Shown here piece after piece: positions 18,742 through 27,787 of a DNA stretch of 64,000 nucleotides (position 1 is the first letter of the stretch; each line of letters opens with the position of its first letter). This DNA is from an uncultured Erythrobacter sp. (GTDB lineage: Bacteria; Pseudomonadota; Alphaproteobacteria; Sphingomonadales; Sphingomonadaceae): contig CANKYZ010000005.1 in assembly GCA_947488325.1 (NCBI GenBank), positions 1 to 64,000 on the forward strand, written 5' to 3'. The notes under the pieces are model-generated. The model had not been told where the DNA came from, made no database searches, and saw only the letters and a program-made list of their open reading frames with translations. Made by a program: the position numbers and the translations under genes.

Positions 18742-18873
18742 ACGATTGATGCCGCCATCGCCCATGGGGGACGGCCCAAATTCTCAATTGAGGAGATCGA
18801 GATTTCAGATGCAAACCGGCTGAAGTCCTCATTATATTGCCAGGTCGGGCATCGAGGCGGTCCTGCTCCATGA
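18742..18873 (+). pseudogene. Remnant of zinc-dependent alcohol dehydrogenase N-terminus
   Basis: About 44 codons read DAAIAHGGRPKFSIEEIEIS, similar to the start of class III-like zinc alcohol dehydrogenases ('AAVxxGxxxPFxIExxxI'), then lose similarity at the point where the 'VLVRVxGxGxCHTD' zinc segment should come; a fragment of that appears in another frame (VLIILPGR). A stop follows at 18871-18873. The rest of the gene is absent. It overlaps the open but probably noncoding upstream frame of the opposite aldehyde dehydrogenase. Confidence 0.4.
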
Positions 18874-18953
18874 TTAAGCCCGGAGCTTAAATCCCATTTC
18901 CAGCGTGCATTTGCTACAATGATGCAAGAACAATCAGAAGCGGAGAATTTGGT

Positions 18954-20123
18954 TTGCCGATCGAAGAAGCCGGAGCAATGCTAACCGGAGTCAGAATTGT
19001 TGATCTGACGAGCGTCGTCTTTGGTCCCTATGCAACCCAAATCCTCGCCGATTATGGAGCGGAGGTCATCAAGGTCGAACCGAAAGGCGGAGACGCATTG
19101 CGGCATTCTGCCAAGCCTGCGCGGACTCGTGGTATGAGCCCATCCCATATGACGCTGAATCGCGGGAAGAAATCGGTCATCCTTGATCTCAAAGACGCAA
19201 GCGACGCTGACGTCATGCGAAAGCTGATCGCAGAAGCCGACATCTTTGTTCACAATATTCGCGGGCAAGCAATTGCCCGGTTGGGCTTTGACTATGAAGC
19301 GGTGAAGGCGATCAATTCTTCGATCATATATGTTCATTGCGTCGGTTTTGCATCGGGTGGACCCTATTCGAACCTTCAAGCTTATGATGATGTCATCCAG
19401 ACTGCGACAGGCGCAACCAGTCTTGCTTCTCGCGTGGATGGAGATCCTAGGCCCCGCTATTTGCCTACTTTGATCGCGGACAAGGTCGCTGGACTCAATG
19501 CTGCCTATGCAACCATGGCAGCTGTCATTCACAAACTGAGGACCGGTCGAGGCCAATTTGTCGAAGTTCCTATGTTTGAAGCTTTCGCGCACTTTATTTT
19601 GAAGGAACACTTGGCCGGCAAGACTTTTGATCCTCCCGTCGGCCCAAAGACCTATGCTCGCCAAGTCGACCCCGAGCGCCAACCGTTTCCCACTTCGGAT
19701 GGCTACATTGCGATCGTGCCCTACACTGACGACAATTGGATCGCTCTATTCGATGCCTTAGGAGCCATGGATGTGCTTGAAGATGAGCGTTGCAACACGC
19801 CGGGCAAGAGATATTTGAACATTCAGATGTTGTATCGCGTCGTGACCGACAGAACGCCGGCAAAATCCACCTCAGAATGGATGAAGCTACTAAAGAAGGC
19901 AGGCATTCCGTGCATGCCAGCGCGTGATATTGATGACATTATGAATGACCCGCATCTTGCCGAAACGGGATTTTTTCAGAAACGGGAGCACCCGACCGAG
20001 GGACCGATGTTCGAAATGAGTGACGCCAGCCGGTTTTCCGATTGGAGGCGGCCAGCACAAGACGGCGCTCCTACAATCGGTCAGCATACCGAAGAAGTGA
20101 AACGGCGACTTGCGGACAACTGA
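18954..20123 (+). CDS. Family III CoA transferase (CaiB/BaiF type)
   Basis: 389 residues. The N-terminal segment LTGVRIVDLTSVVFGPYATQILADYGAEVIKVE is diagnostic, as is the catalytic aspartate region AYDDVIQTATG near residue 145. These enzymes move CoA between a thioester and a carboxylate by covalent Asp-CoA intermediates in the breakdown of carnitine, oxalate, bile acids, aromatic or methyl-branched acids. Donor and acceptor are not evident here. The start is a TTG at 18954 with GGAG at good spacing; an ATG eight codons later (18978) has a poorly spaced site. Its neighbours are an aldehyde dehydrogenase and a lipid hydroxylase, which suits a lipid or terpenoid degradation locus. Confidence 0.87.
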   Translation: MPIEEAGAMLTGVRIVDLTSVVFGPYATQILADYGAEVIKVEPKGGDALRHSAKPARTRGMSPSHMTLNRGKKSVILDLKDASDADVMRKLIAEADIFVHNIRGQAIARLGFDYEAVKAINSSIIYVHCVGFASGGPYSNLQAYDDVIQTATGATSLASRVDGDPRPRYLPTLIADKVAGLNAAYATMAAVIHKLRTGRGQFVEVPMFEAFAHFILKEHLAGKTFDPPVGPKTYARQVDPERQPFPTSDGYIAIVPYTDDNWIALFDALGAMDVLEDERCNTPGKRYLNIQMLYRVVTDRTPAKSTSEWMKLLKKAGIPCMPARDIDDIMNDPHLAETGFFQKREHPTEGPMFEMSDASRFSDWRRPAQDGAPTIGQHTEEVKRRLADN

Positions 20124-20247
20124 AAATCGGCACACTGATCGGTTTCGCTCACGCCTTTGAATCGAAATGGTCCCGCCAGTGGCGAAAGCCCTATGCGGAA
20201 CGAGGGAAAGGCGATTTTATGATATCCTCTGCAACGACGGGTACTGA

Positions 20248-21051
20248 ATGATGGACTTTTTCGGACTAAGTGAAGGCACGATTAGGCTCACCGTTTTTGC
20301 ATCGGTATTTATTGTGATGGTTGCTGCGGAGGCAGCATTTCCTCGCAAGAAAAGAACTCAGGCACGCGGGCGTCGCTGGTTTACTAACTTGGCGCTCGTC
20401 GTTCTGGATACAGCCGCACTTCGGATAGTGTTTCCGATCTTGGCCATAGGAATGGCCGCATATGCAAACGAACAAGGCTGGGGCCTGCTCGCCATTATCA
20501 ATCTCCCCGTCTGGTTGGAGATAACAATTGCGATCCTGCTTTTGGATTTTGCCATATATGGTCAACATGTCGCCTCCCACAAAATCCCGATCTTTTGGAG
20601 AATTCACAAGGTCCACCACGCGGACCGGGATATTGATGTAACGACCGGAGCCCGGTTTCACCCAATCGAGATCGTTCTCTCGATGGCTTATAAACTTCTA
20701 TGCGTTGTCGTGATCGGACCGGCGGCCACCGCAGTGTTTATGTTTGAAGTGATTCTCAACGCATCGGCGATGTTCAACCATTCGAATGTAAAACTCCCAC
20801 TTGCGCTTGATCGCTGGGTTCGGGTGATCATTGTGACGCCCGACATGCACCGTGTGCACCACTCAGTAATCAGGCATGAAACCGACAGCAATTATGGGTT
20901 CTTCCTCTCAGCCTGGGACCGTTTCTTCAAAACCTATACCTCTCAGCCAGAACGAGGACATGATGAAGTAACTATTGGCTTGAGCGAGCATCAGACCGAA
21001 CAACCTTCGTCGCTTCTCTGGTCGCTATTCTTGCCATTCAGGCGGAGTTAG
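20248..21051 (+). CDS. Sterol desaturase / fatty acid hydroxylase family membrane protein
   Basis: 267 residues with four hydrophobic helices. The di-iron ligands are visible as HVASH, HKVHH and HRVHH, with the extra HPIE segment common to this family. It probably hydroxylates or desaturates a membrane-soluble lipid or sterol using O2. It is shorter than, and only distantly similar to, the family member at 13842-14801, so the two are not a recent duplication. It lies 124 bases after the CoA transferase gene in the same direction and may be cotranscribed. Confidence 0.86.
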   Translation: MMDFFGLSEGTIRLTVFASVFIVMVAAEAAFPRKKRTQARGRRWFTNLALVVLDTAALRIVFPILAIGMAAYANEQGWGLLAIINLPVWLEITIAILLLDFAIYGQHVASHKIPIFWRIHKVHHADRDIDVTTGARFHPIEIVLSMAYKLLCVVVIGPAATAVFMFEVILNASAMFNHSNVKLPLALDRWVRVIIVTPDMHRVHHSVIRHETDSNYGFFLSAWDRFFKTYTSQPERGHDEVTIGLSEHQTEQPSSLLWSLFLPFRRS

Positions 21052-21352
21052 AAAGAAACACCGTCTGGCCCATATCCAATGGAAACACCAATGCCAGTAC
21101 CAATGGCGATCAAATGGAGAGAGGATAGCCATTTCTGGCGTAGGCGCGCGTTTTGGTCGGATACAGTGTGGTCTCGCAAGGTGCGAGTGATCCTCAGCAA
21201 ATAGACAAACAAATAAGACCTATCGCCAGCCGCACCGCATTGCCTTGCAATTTTGGTCAATCCCTTGTTCAAGCCGCAGCCAATATGGACGTAATTTGTC
21301 GTGAGCGTTCGCTCCTGCGTATGCGCCCGAAAACAAATCGAGAGAGAATGCC
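21052..21352. other. Intergenic stretch without a recognised gene
   Basis: About 300 bases between the hydroxylase-family gene and the M3 peptidase gene. On the minus strand an open frame gives LRQKWLSSLHLIAIGTGIG and similar hydrophobic text, but it starts antisense to the peptidase signal sequence and matches no family I know, so it may be a gene scrap or chance. The promoter of the peptidase gene should lie in its last 100 bases. Confidence 0.4.
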
Positions 21353-23569
21353 ATGCCGACCCTGAGATTAGTCCAAGTCTTTTCGACCGTTTCTGCCGTC
21401 GCGTTGATCGCTGGTTGTGCAACCTATTCGCAAGGAGCAGATATGGAGCCGATTGCTGAAACTGCGACGGCAGATTCTGGTGTCATAATTCCCGAAGGAA
21501 CCGGATATTTTGCGACTGACAGCACACTGCCGTTCTTGGCACCCGATTTCACGAAAATCACCGAAGACGATTATGTTCCAGCTTTTGAGCAAGGAATGGC
21601 AATCCAGACAGCTGAAGTGCAGGCAATCATCAATAATCCTGCCGCGCCCAATTTTGACAATACGATTGTTGAACTGGAAAAATCTGGCCGGATGTTGGGC
21701 CGTGTAGCGCGTGTTTTCTTCGCGCTGACAGGTTCGAATACCACGGATCGACTTGATGAAATCAACACCGAAATGAGTCCAAGACTTTCGGCACATTCAG
21801 ATTCAATAACTCTCAATCCAGCGCTGTTTGCACGGGTCAATACAGTTTATGATAATCGCGCCGCGATGACGATGACCCGTGAAGACGCCAAGCTTTTGGA
21901 CGAGACTTACAACCAAATGGTTCATGCCGGTGCACTTTTGACCGATGCCCAACGGGACCGGGTGAAAGAAATCAACACAGAACTTTCGACATTGACTACT
22001 GAATTTAGTCAGGCCGTGCGGTCGGCGACCAACGATCAACCACTTATCGTTGACACCGCAGAAGAATTGGCAGGCCTTTCTGAAGCCGACATCGCCGCTG
22101 CTGCGGAGTTTGCGACCGAAAAGGGGCATCCCGGCAAATATGCAATTGCCCTGCAGAACACGACCCAGCAGCCCTTGCTGCCAACGCTTGAAAACCGCGC
22201 AACGCGTGAAACATTGTTCAAGCTTAGTCATAGCCGTTCAGATGGCACCAATTCGGAACATGACACCCGTTTGCTGCTTGCCAATATTGCCGGGCTTCGC
22301 GCAGAAAAAGCAACTCTGTTCGGTGAGGAAGATTGGGCCAGCTACACCATGTATGATCGCATGGCCAAGACCCCAAAAACCGCACTCGATTTCATGGAAC
22401 AGATGGTTCCGGCGCTTGCCATAACACAGCGGCGCGAGGCGGCATTACTGAACGAAACCATCGCTAGCGAAGGCGGAAATTTCGAAGTCCAACCATGGGA
22501 CTGGTATCGTTATGCCAACAAGGTGAAGACGGAACGTTTCGATCTCGATGAAGATGCAGTGATGGAATATTTCCAACTTGACAAAGTCTTGGAAGACGGC
22601 GTCTTTTATATGGCGAACGAACTGTACGGCCTCTCATTTGAGCGCCGGACCGACATCCCCACCTATCACTTCGATGTATGGGTCTACACCGTGTTCGAAG
22701 CCGACGGTTCCGAGCTTGGTCTGTTCTATTTCGATCCGTTTCAACGTCCGTCAAAACGCGGCGGCGCGTGGATGTCGAACTTCGTCGATCAGAGCTATCT
22801 GTGGGGAACACAGCCCGTAATCTACAATGTGCTCAACATCCCGAAGGCATCGGCAGGCGAGGTCCAGCTGGTTAGTTTCGACAACGTCAACACGATATTC
22901 CATGAATTTGGCCACGCGCTGCACGGTTTCTTCGCGGATCAGAAGTATGAGAGCCTTTCCGGCACCGCGACAGCGCGCGATTTTGTCGAATATCCAAGCC
23001 AAGTTCACGAAATGTGGGCTTCATATCCCGAAGTGCTCCAAAACTATGCCAAACATTATGAAACGGGCGAAACGATCCCTCTAGATCTGATTGAGCGGAT
23101 CGAAGCGGCATCCAAGTTCAATCAAGGTTATGATTTTGGCGAAGTCGTCGAAGCAGCCTTGCTTGATATGCGGTGGAGCGCTCTGTCGCCAGCGGAGGCA
23201 GCAGCCATCGATACACCCGAGAAAGTCGATGCGTTTGAGCGGTCTGCGCTGGAAGATCTGGGGCTAGAAGTCGACCTTGTGCCGCCGCGTTATCGTTCAA
23301 CTTATTTCAACCACATATTTAGCTCACCAGCTGGATATTCGGCTGGTTATTACAGTTATTTGTGGACCGAGATGCTGGACCGTGACAGTCGCAAATGGTT
23401 CATCGACAATGGTGCACTCACGCGGGAGAATGGCGAGCATTACCGCAAGACCGTGCTGAGCCGTGGAGGGACGATGGACTATTTTGAAATGTTCGAAAAC
23501 TTCGCTGGCCGCCAGCCGGATGTCGGGCCGATGCTTGAAGCACGCGGGCTGACAAGCACAGCAGAATAA
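21353..23569 (+). CDS. M3 family zinc metallopeptidase lipoprotein (Dcp/oligopeptidase A-like)
   Basis: 738 residues. Residues 1-22 are a lipoprotein signal with lipobox LIAGC (Cys22), so the enzyme is probably anchored in the periplasm. The zinc site is H517-E-F-G-H521 (IFHEFGHALHGF), followed about 25 residues later by the E-rich segment FVEYPSQVHE that supplies the third ligand. The length and the mature sequence fit peptidyl-dipeptidase Dcp, which removes C-terminal dipeptides from oligopeptides. The next genes (penicillin-acylase family, amidohydrolase) and the S46 peptidase also have export signals, so the region supports periplasmic digestion of peptides and amides. Confidence 0.92.
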   Translation: MPTLRLVQVFSTVSAVALIAGCATYSQGADMEPIAETATADSGVIIPEGTGYFATDSTLPFLAPDFTKITEDDYVPAFEQGMAIQTAEVQAIINNPAAPNFDNTIVELEKSGRMLGRVARVFFALTGSNTTDRLDEINTEMSPRLSAHSDSITLNPALFARVNTVYDNRAAMTMTREDAKLLDETYNQMVHAGALLTDAQRDRVKEINTELSTLTTEFSQAVRSATNDQPLIVDTAEELAGLSEADIAAAAEFATEKGHPGKYAIALQNTTQQPLLPTLENRATRETLFKLSHSRSDGTNSEHDTRLLLANIAGLRAEKATLFGEEDWASYTMYDRMAKTPKTALDFMEQMVPALAITQRREAALLNETIASEGGNFEVQPWDWYRYANKVKTERFDLDEDAVMEYFQLDKVLEDGVFYMANELYGLSFERRTDIPTYHFDVWVYTVFEADGSELGLFYFDPFQRPSKRGGAWMSNFVDQSYLWGTQPVIYNVLNIPKASAGEVQLVSFDNVNTIFHEFGHALHGFFADQKYESLSGTATARDFVEYPSQVHEMWASYPEVLQNYAKHYETGETIPLDLIERIEAASKFNQGYDFGEVVEAALLDMRWSALSPAEAAAIDTPEKVDAFERSALEDLGLEVDLVPPRYRSTYFNHIFSSPAGYSAGYYSYLWTEMLDRDSRKWFIDNGALTRENGEHYRKTVLSRGGTMDYFEMFENFAGRQPDVGPMLEARGLTSTAE

Positions 23570-23710
23570 AGGCTAGAAATGCTCCAGTTGGCCTTCGCGA
23601 AGGCTGGTTGAAGCTGCCGCCTCTAGCTACGCTTCCGTCTGCGGTTGTCGGTTACCTATGCATCTCGTAGTGTTGCCGTTGATACCAGTTTGGCATTCGG
23701 GAGAGACGTG

Positions 23711-25972
23711 ATGCGCTTGGCTTTTGCAATGGTGATGATGGCTGGCTTTGCTAGCAGCGCGGTCAGCGCGCAGGCGGCTTACGAAGCGACCATCACTCGC
23801 ACCGATTTCAACATTCCTCACATCACTGCCGATAGCTGGCAAGGCATCGGGTACGGTGTGGCCTATGCCTATGCGCAGGACAATTTCTGCATGTTGGCCG
23901 AAGAATTCACGACCGTAGCGGGGGAGCGATCGTTGCATTTTGGCCCGGAAAACAGTGCAATTCTTGGTTTTCAAAGTGTCGGTAACTTAAGTTCTGACAT
24001 CTTCCATCGCGCCCAAATTGACTTACCAGGACTTCGCGCATCTTCGGCCGCGCCAGAAGCCGATGTGACGTTGCTGATCGAAGGATATGTTGCCGGATAT
24101 AATCGTTTTCTGCGCGATACCGGCGTTGACGGTCTTCCCGAAGAATGTCGTGGTGGCACTTGGGTGCGGCCCATCACCGTCGACGACATGCTTAGGCTCA
24201 ACGAAAAGATGATGTTGCTTGCCAGTTCGTTGGCGCTCGCACCAGGCATTGCCAATGCTGCCCCCCCTGGCGGAGGCGATCAGGCCACTGCCTCTGAGCT
24301 CGTGCTGCCTCCCCGCCACGAGCTGGGCTTTGGAAGCAATGGATGGGCGTTTGGCGGTGAGGCGACGGCGGATGGCCGTGGATTGTTGATAGGCAACCCG
24401 CATTTCCCATGGAGAGGACCGGCGCGCTTTTGGCAGATGCACATTACTTTGCCGGGCGAAGTTGATGTGATGGGCGTCGGATTGGCCGGAAACCCGATGC
24501 CCACCCTTGGTTTTAACCGCGACATTGCGTGGACTCACACCGTTACCGCTGCGCGCCATTTTACTCTCTATGCGCTGACTTTGGCAGAAGGCGACCCGAC
24601 CAGCTATATGGTCGATGGCGAGCCAGAAAAGATGATCGCGCGTGAGATTAGCGTGCCGATGCCCGATGGCGCAGCGCCGGTGGTACGCACGCTTTATTCT
24701 ACGCGCTGGGGCCCCGTCGTCATTATCCCGCGCAGCGGTGTGATGTGGAGCAGCGGTCTTGCAGTCGCTTTGCGTGATGCCAATGCGGGCAACCAGCGCG
24801 GGATTGAAACTTGGCAGCGCATTGGACAAGCAGGCTCAGTTGGTGAAGTGCGCGATATAGTTAGCGATACGCTTGGCATTCCGTGGGTGAACACGATTGT
24901 CGCGGATCGCAACGGCGATGCGCTGCACGCCGATGTTACGGCGGTTCCAAATGTGTCCGCCGCTAAAATCGCGGAATGTTCGACACCCGCATCGCCTCTG
25001 TTCGCCTCGCTTGCGACCCTGCTTGATGGATCGCGGTCTGACTGTGCTTGGGATGTTTCCCCCGATGCGGCGGTTGCGGGTCTATTGCCAGCTGGCGATC
25101 AGGCGGTGCGCATTCGCAGGGATTATGTGACCAACAGCAATGACAGCTATTGGTTCAGCAATCCGCGCGATCCTTATGCTCAGCTTTCACCGATCCTAGG
25201 CGAGCACGAACAGGAATTGACCCTGCGCACACGTTCCAATTTTATGGAGACAGAGGCGGCGCTGGCCGACGCGCCTTTCGATCATCGCCGGGCCTTGGAA
25301 TTGGTGTTTGCGAATAAAAGCTTGGCAGCCGAAATGGTGGTAGAACCGGTTACTGCCCTGTGCGCTGATAGGGATGATCTCGCGCTAGCCTGTGATGCTC
25401 TGTCCAGCTGGGACCAACGTTACAATGCGGACAGTCGCGGTGCCTATTTGTTTCAAGTCTATTGGAATAAAATCCGCAGCAATTCTGGTTTGTGGCAAGT
25501 GACCTTTGACGCCGCCGATCCGATCAATACGCCGCGCGATCTTGCGGTAACGGGCGCTGCGGGTGAAGCGCTCCTTGCCGCGCTTGGTGAAGCGGCAGCA
25601 GAATTGGATGAAGCGGGGATTGTCCTCGATGCTCCTTGGGGTGACGTGCTGACTGTGCGGCTAGAAGACGAACGGATCGCAATTCACGGAGGTCCCGGCA
25701 TAGCCGGTGTGCTCAATATGCAAAACGGCCGTGTGGTTGAAGGGGGATTGGTCCCGCAACATGGGTCTAGCTACATCCAAATCGTCGGTTTTGATGAGGA
25801 TGGACCTGTCGCAGATGCGATACTCAGTTATTCGCAGTCAACCAACCCGGAATCGCCGCATTTCGCAGACCAAACGCGTGTCTATGCGGAAAAGCGCCTG
25901 CATCGACTGCCATTCTCTCCAGCAGAGATTGAGGCTGCGCGCCAAGGGGAGGTGCTGATCATATCGGAATAA
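23711..25972 (+). CDS. Penicillin-acylase-family Ntn hydrolase (acylhomoserine lactone acylase-like)
   Basis: 753 residues from the ATG at 23711, which has GGGAG seven bases upstream and opens a normal signal peptide ending VSAQA; an earlier in-frame GTG at 23645 would add residues before the signal. The self-cleavage site is FGSNGWAFGG: Ser209 would become the N-terminal nucleophile of the beta chain after autoprocessing, with the usual GNPHFPW downstream and a conserved VTNSNDSYW region. Family members hydrolyse amide bonds of penicillin G, aculeacin or acylhomoserine lactones in the periplasm. The true substrate is not evident; quorum-signal or N-acyl amide degradation is plausible. Confidence 0.9.
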   Translation: MRLAFAMVMMAGFASSAVSAQAAYEATITRTDFNIPHITADSWQGIGYGVAYAYAQDNFCMLAEEFTTVAGERSLHFGPENSAILGFQSVGNLSSDIFHRAQIDLPGLRASSAAPEADVTLLIEGYVAGYNRFLRDTGVDGLPEECRGGTWVRPITVDDMLRLNEKMMLLASSLALAPGIANAAPPGGGDQATASELVLPPRHELGFGSNGWAFGGEATADGRGLLIGNPHFPWRGPARFWQMHITLPGEVDVMGVGLAGNPMPTLGFNRDIAWTHTVTAARHFTLYALTLAEGDPTSYMVDGEPEKMIAREISVPMPDGAAPVVRTLYSTRWGPVVIIPRSGVMWSSGLAVALRDANAGNQRGIETWQRIGQAGSVGEVRDIVSDTLGIPWVNTIVADRNGDALHADVTAVPNVSAAKIAECSTPASPLFASLATLLDGSRSDCAWDVSPDAAVAGLLPAGDQAVRIRRDYVTNSNDSYWFSNPRDPYAQLSPILGEHEQELTLRTRSNFMETEAALADAPFDHRRALELVFANKSLAAEMVVEPVTALCADRDDLALACDALSSWDQRYNADSRGAYLFQVYWNKIRSNSGLWQVTFDAADPINTPRDLAVTGAAGEALLAALGEAAAELDEAGIVLDAPWGDVLTVRLEDERIAIHGGPGIAGVLNMQNGRVVEGGLVPQHGSSYIQIVGFDEDGPVADAILSYSQSTNPESPHFADQTRVYAEKRLHRLPFSPAEIEAARQGEVLIISE

Positions 25973-26017
25973 GACACTAGGCTAAAGGCGCAAAGCCTGA
26001 GTCAACAGGGGGAAGCC

Positions 26018-27769
26018 ATGAGCAAGTACATAATGTCGGTCTTTTTTGGACTTTCGCTGATGATCGTTGGCGCTGCCAGTGCCAATACGAATGCCAATTC
26101 AGGTGACCGTCAGATCACCTATTCCGATGTGACCGTCTATGAGGCGGAGACGATCATCACGATGGAGCCGGGCCTCCCCGAGGCGAAATATGTTGCGACT
26201 TCCGAAGGGATAATACTTGGCGTTGCACAAAGCTTGGCAGAGCTGAGAGCATGGACCGAAGGGCGCAATGTTACAATTGATCGGCGCTTTGCTTCAAACG
26301 TCCTGATGCCCGGATTTGTTGAGCCGCATATTCACCCGATGCAGACGGTGATGATGCTGGCGATCCCATTTATCAGCCCAGAAGCATGGCAGTTGCCGGG
26401 CAAAAGCTATCCTTCGATCATTGGCGAAAGCGAATATGAAGTGCGTCTGCGCGAAGTCTTGGCGGCAAGCGACGAAGAACTGTTCATCACATGGGGCCAC
26501 CACCGGTTGTTCCATGGCGATATGGACCGAATAAAGCTGGACGCAATTGCGCCTGACCGAGCGGTTGTGATCTGGCAGCGCAGTTTTCACGAAATTATTG
26601 CGAATACGGCTGCGCTTGAGCTGTTGGGAATTGGGACGGCTGAAGCATTTGTGGCTGAATTCGATAAGCCGGAAATTAACCCAACCCATGCCGATTTCGC
26701 ATCCGGCATCATCCATGAAACGGCTCTGTTCAACGGGATCGAGAAACTGCGGCCCTATCTCTTTCAGCCTGCCAAAGTGCAGCAAGGCCTGATCGAAATG
26801 CGTCAGATGATGCTAGAAACCGGGGTGACAACCAGCGCCGATCTCGCATTTGGCGGCTTTGGCGGGATTGCGGTCGAAGCGCCGCTGTTTAAGAGCCTTT
26901 ACGATCAGACCAGTACTCCGTCGCGTATTCTTGCGATCCCAGTGGCGGACCTTGTAACCGGCGATCCGAATGCATGGTTGGCTGAGGTACAGGCCGATTA
27001 TGAGAGTGATAAATTCTTCTTTTCCCAGCGGGTAAAGCTGTTCGCCGACGGCGCTTTCTTTGCGCAATATATGCAGATGAATCCGCCCGGATATAGCGAT
27101 GGCCACGAAGGCAAATGGATCACAGAACCAGATGTGTTGGACGGGCAGGCAATGCGGTTTTGGGATGCGGGATGGAGCCTACACACCCATGTGAACGGCG
27201 ATAAGGGGGTTGATGTGGTCCTTGGCATATTGGAACGCCTTCCCGCGCGCGGTGGACAAGACAGAGTACTTGAGCATCTTGGCTATTCAACCGAAGCGCA
27301 AAACCGCAGCATTGGTGAGATGGGCCTTATGGTGTCAGCGCAGCCGAATTACATCCGAATTCTGGGTGATGCTTATGCGGAAAGCGGGCTTGGCCCCGAC
27401 CGCGCAGCGCAAATGAATCGGTTGGGCTCGCTAGAACGTAAAGACGTCCCATTGGGGTTGCACAGCGATTTCAATATGGCTCCAATTGACCCGCTCTATC
27501 TCGCCTGGGTGGCCAGCAATAGGGTGACGCTATCTGGCAATGTGAAAGCGCCAGCGGAGCGATTGAGCTTGGACAAGGCACTGCGAGCGATCACGATTGA
27601 AGCCGCTCAAGTGATTGGCCTCTCCGATCAGGTTGGTAGCATTGCGTCGGGTAAGAGGGCCGACTTTGCCGTGCTCGACCGCGATCCCCGGATTGGCGGA
27701 GCGGAAAACCTACAACAGGTTGAAGTTTTGGGCGTGGTGTTTGAAGGCCGGTGGTTTCCAGCAGAATAA
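26018..27769 (+). CDS. Exported amidohydrolase family 3 protein (YtcJ-like)
   Basis: 583 residues with a signal peptide of about 23 residues (ending GAASA). Metal-binding motifs are VEPHIHP (HxH), a later HTHVNGDKG and the LHSDFNMAPIDP loop with the catalytic aspartate, plus the C-terminal GSIASGKRADFAVLDRDP composite beta-sandwich typical of the family. Relatives hydrolyse N-substituted formamides and other amides, but most are uncharacterised. It lies 45 bases after the acylase gene in the same orientation, so the two probably form an operon that releases and processes N-acyl compounds in the periplasm. Confidence 0.87.
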   Translation: MSKYIMSVFFGLSLMIVGAASANTNANSGDRQITYSDVTVYEAETIITMEPGLPEAKYVATSEGIILGVAQSLAELRAWTEGRNVTIDRRFASNVLMPGFVEPHIHPMQTVMMLAIPFISPEAWQLPGKSYPSIIGESEYEVRLREVLAASDEELFITWGHHRLFHGDMDRIKLDAIAPDRAVVIWQRSFHEIIANTAALELLGIGTAEAFVAEFDKPEINPTHADFASGIIHETALFNGIEKLRPYLFQPAKVQQGLIEMRQMMLETGVTTSADLAFGGFGGIAVEAPLFKSLYDQTSTPSRILAIPVADLVTGDPNAWLAEVQADYESDKFFFSQRVKLFADGAFFAQYMQMNPPGYSDGHEGKWITEPDVLDGQAMRFWDAGWSLHTHVNGDKGVDVVLGILERLPARGGQDRVLEHLGYSTEAQNRSIGEMGLMVSAQPNYIRILGDAYAESGLGPDRAAQMNRLGSLERKDVPLGLHSDFNMAPIDPLYLAWVASNRVTLSGNVKAPAERLSLDKALRAITIEAAQVIGLSDQVGSIASGKRADFAVLDRDPRIGGAENLQQVEVLGVVFEGRWFPAE

Positions 27770-27787
27770 GAAATTCACTAACCAGAG

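Noticed and set aside
23570..23710. Terminator at the GCCTTCGCGAAGGC palindrome
   Set aside because: The palindrome is perfect but has no loop and no T-run after it, so its role is unclear.
24023..24829. 268-codon minus-strand open frame
   Set aside because: Antisense to the penicillin-acylase-family gene with its catalytic serine motif.
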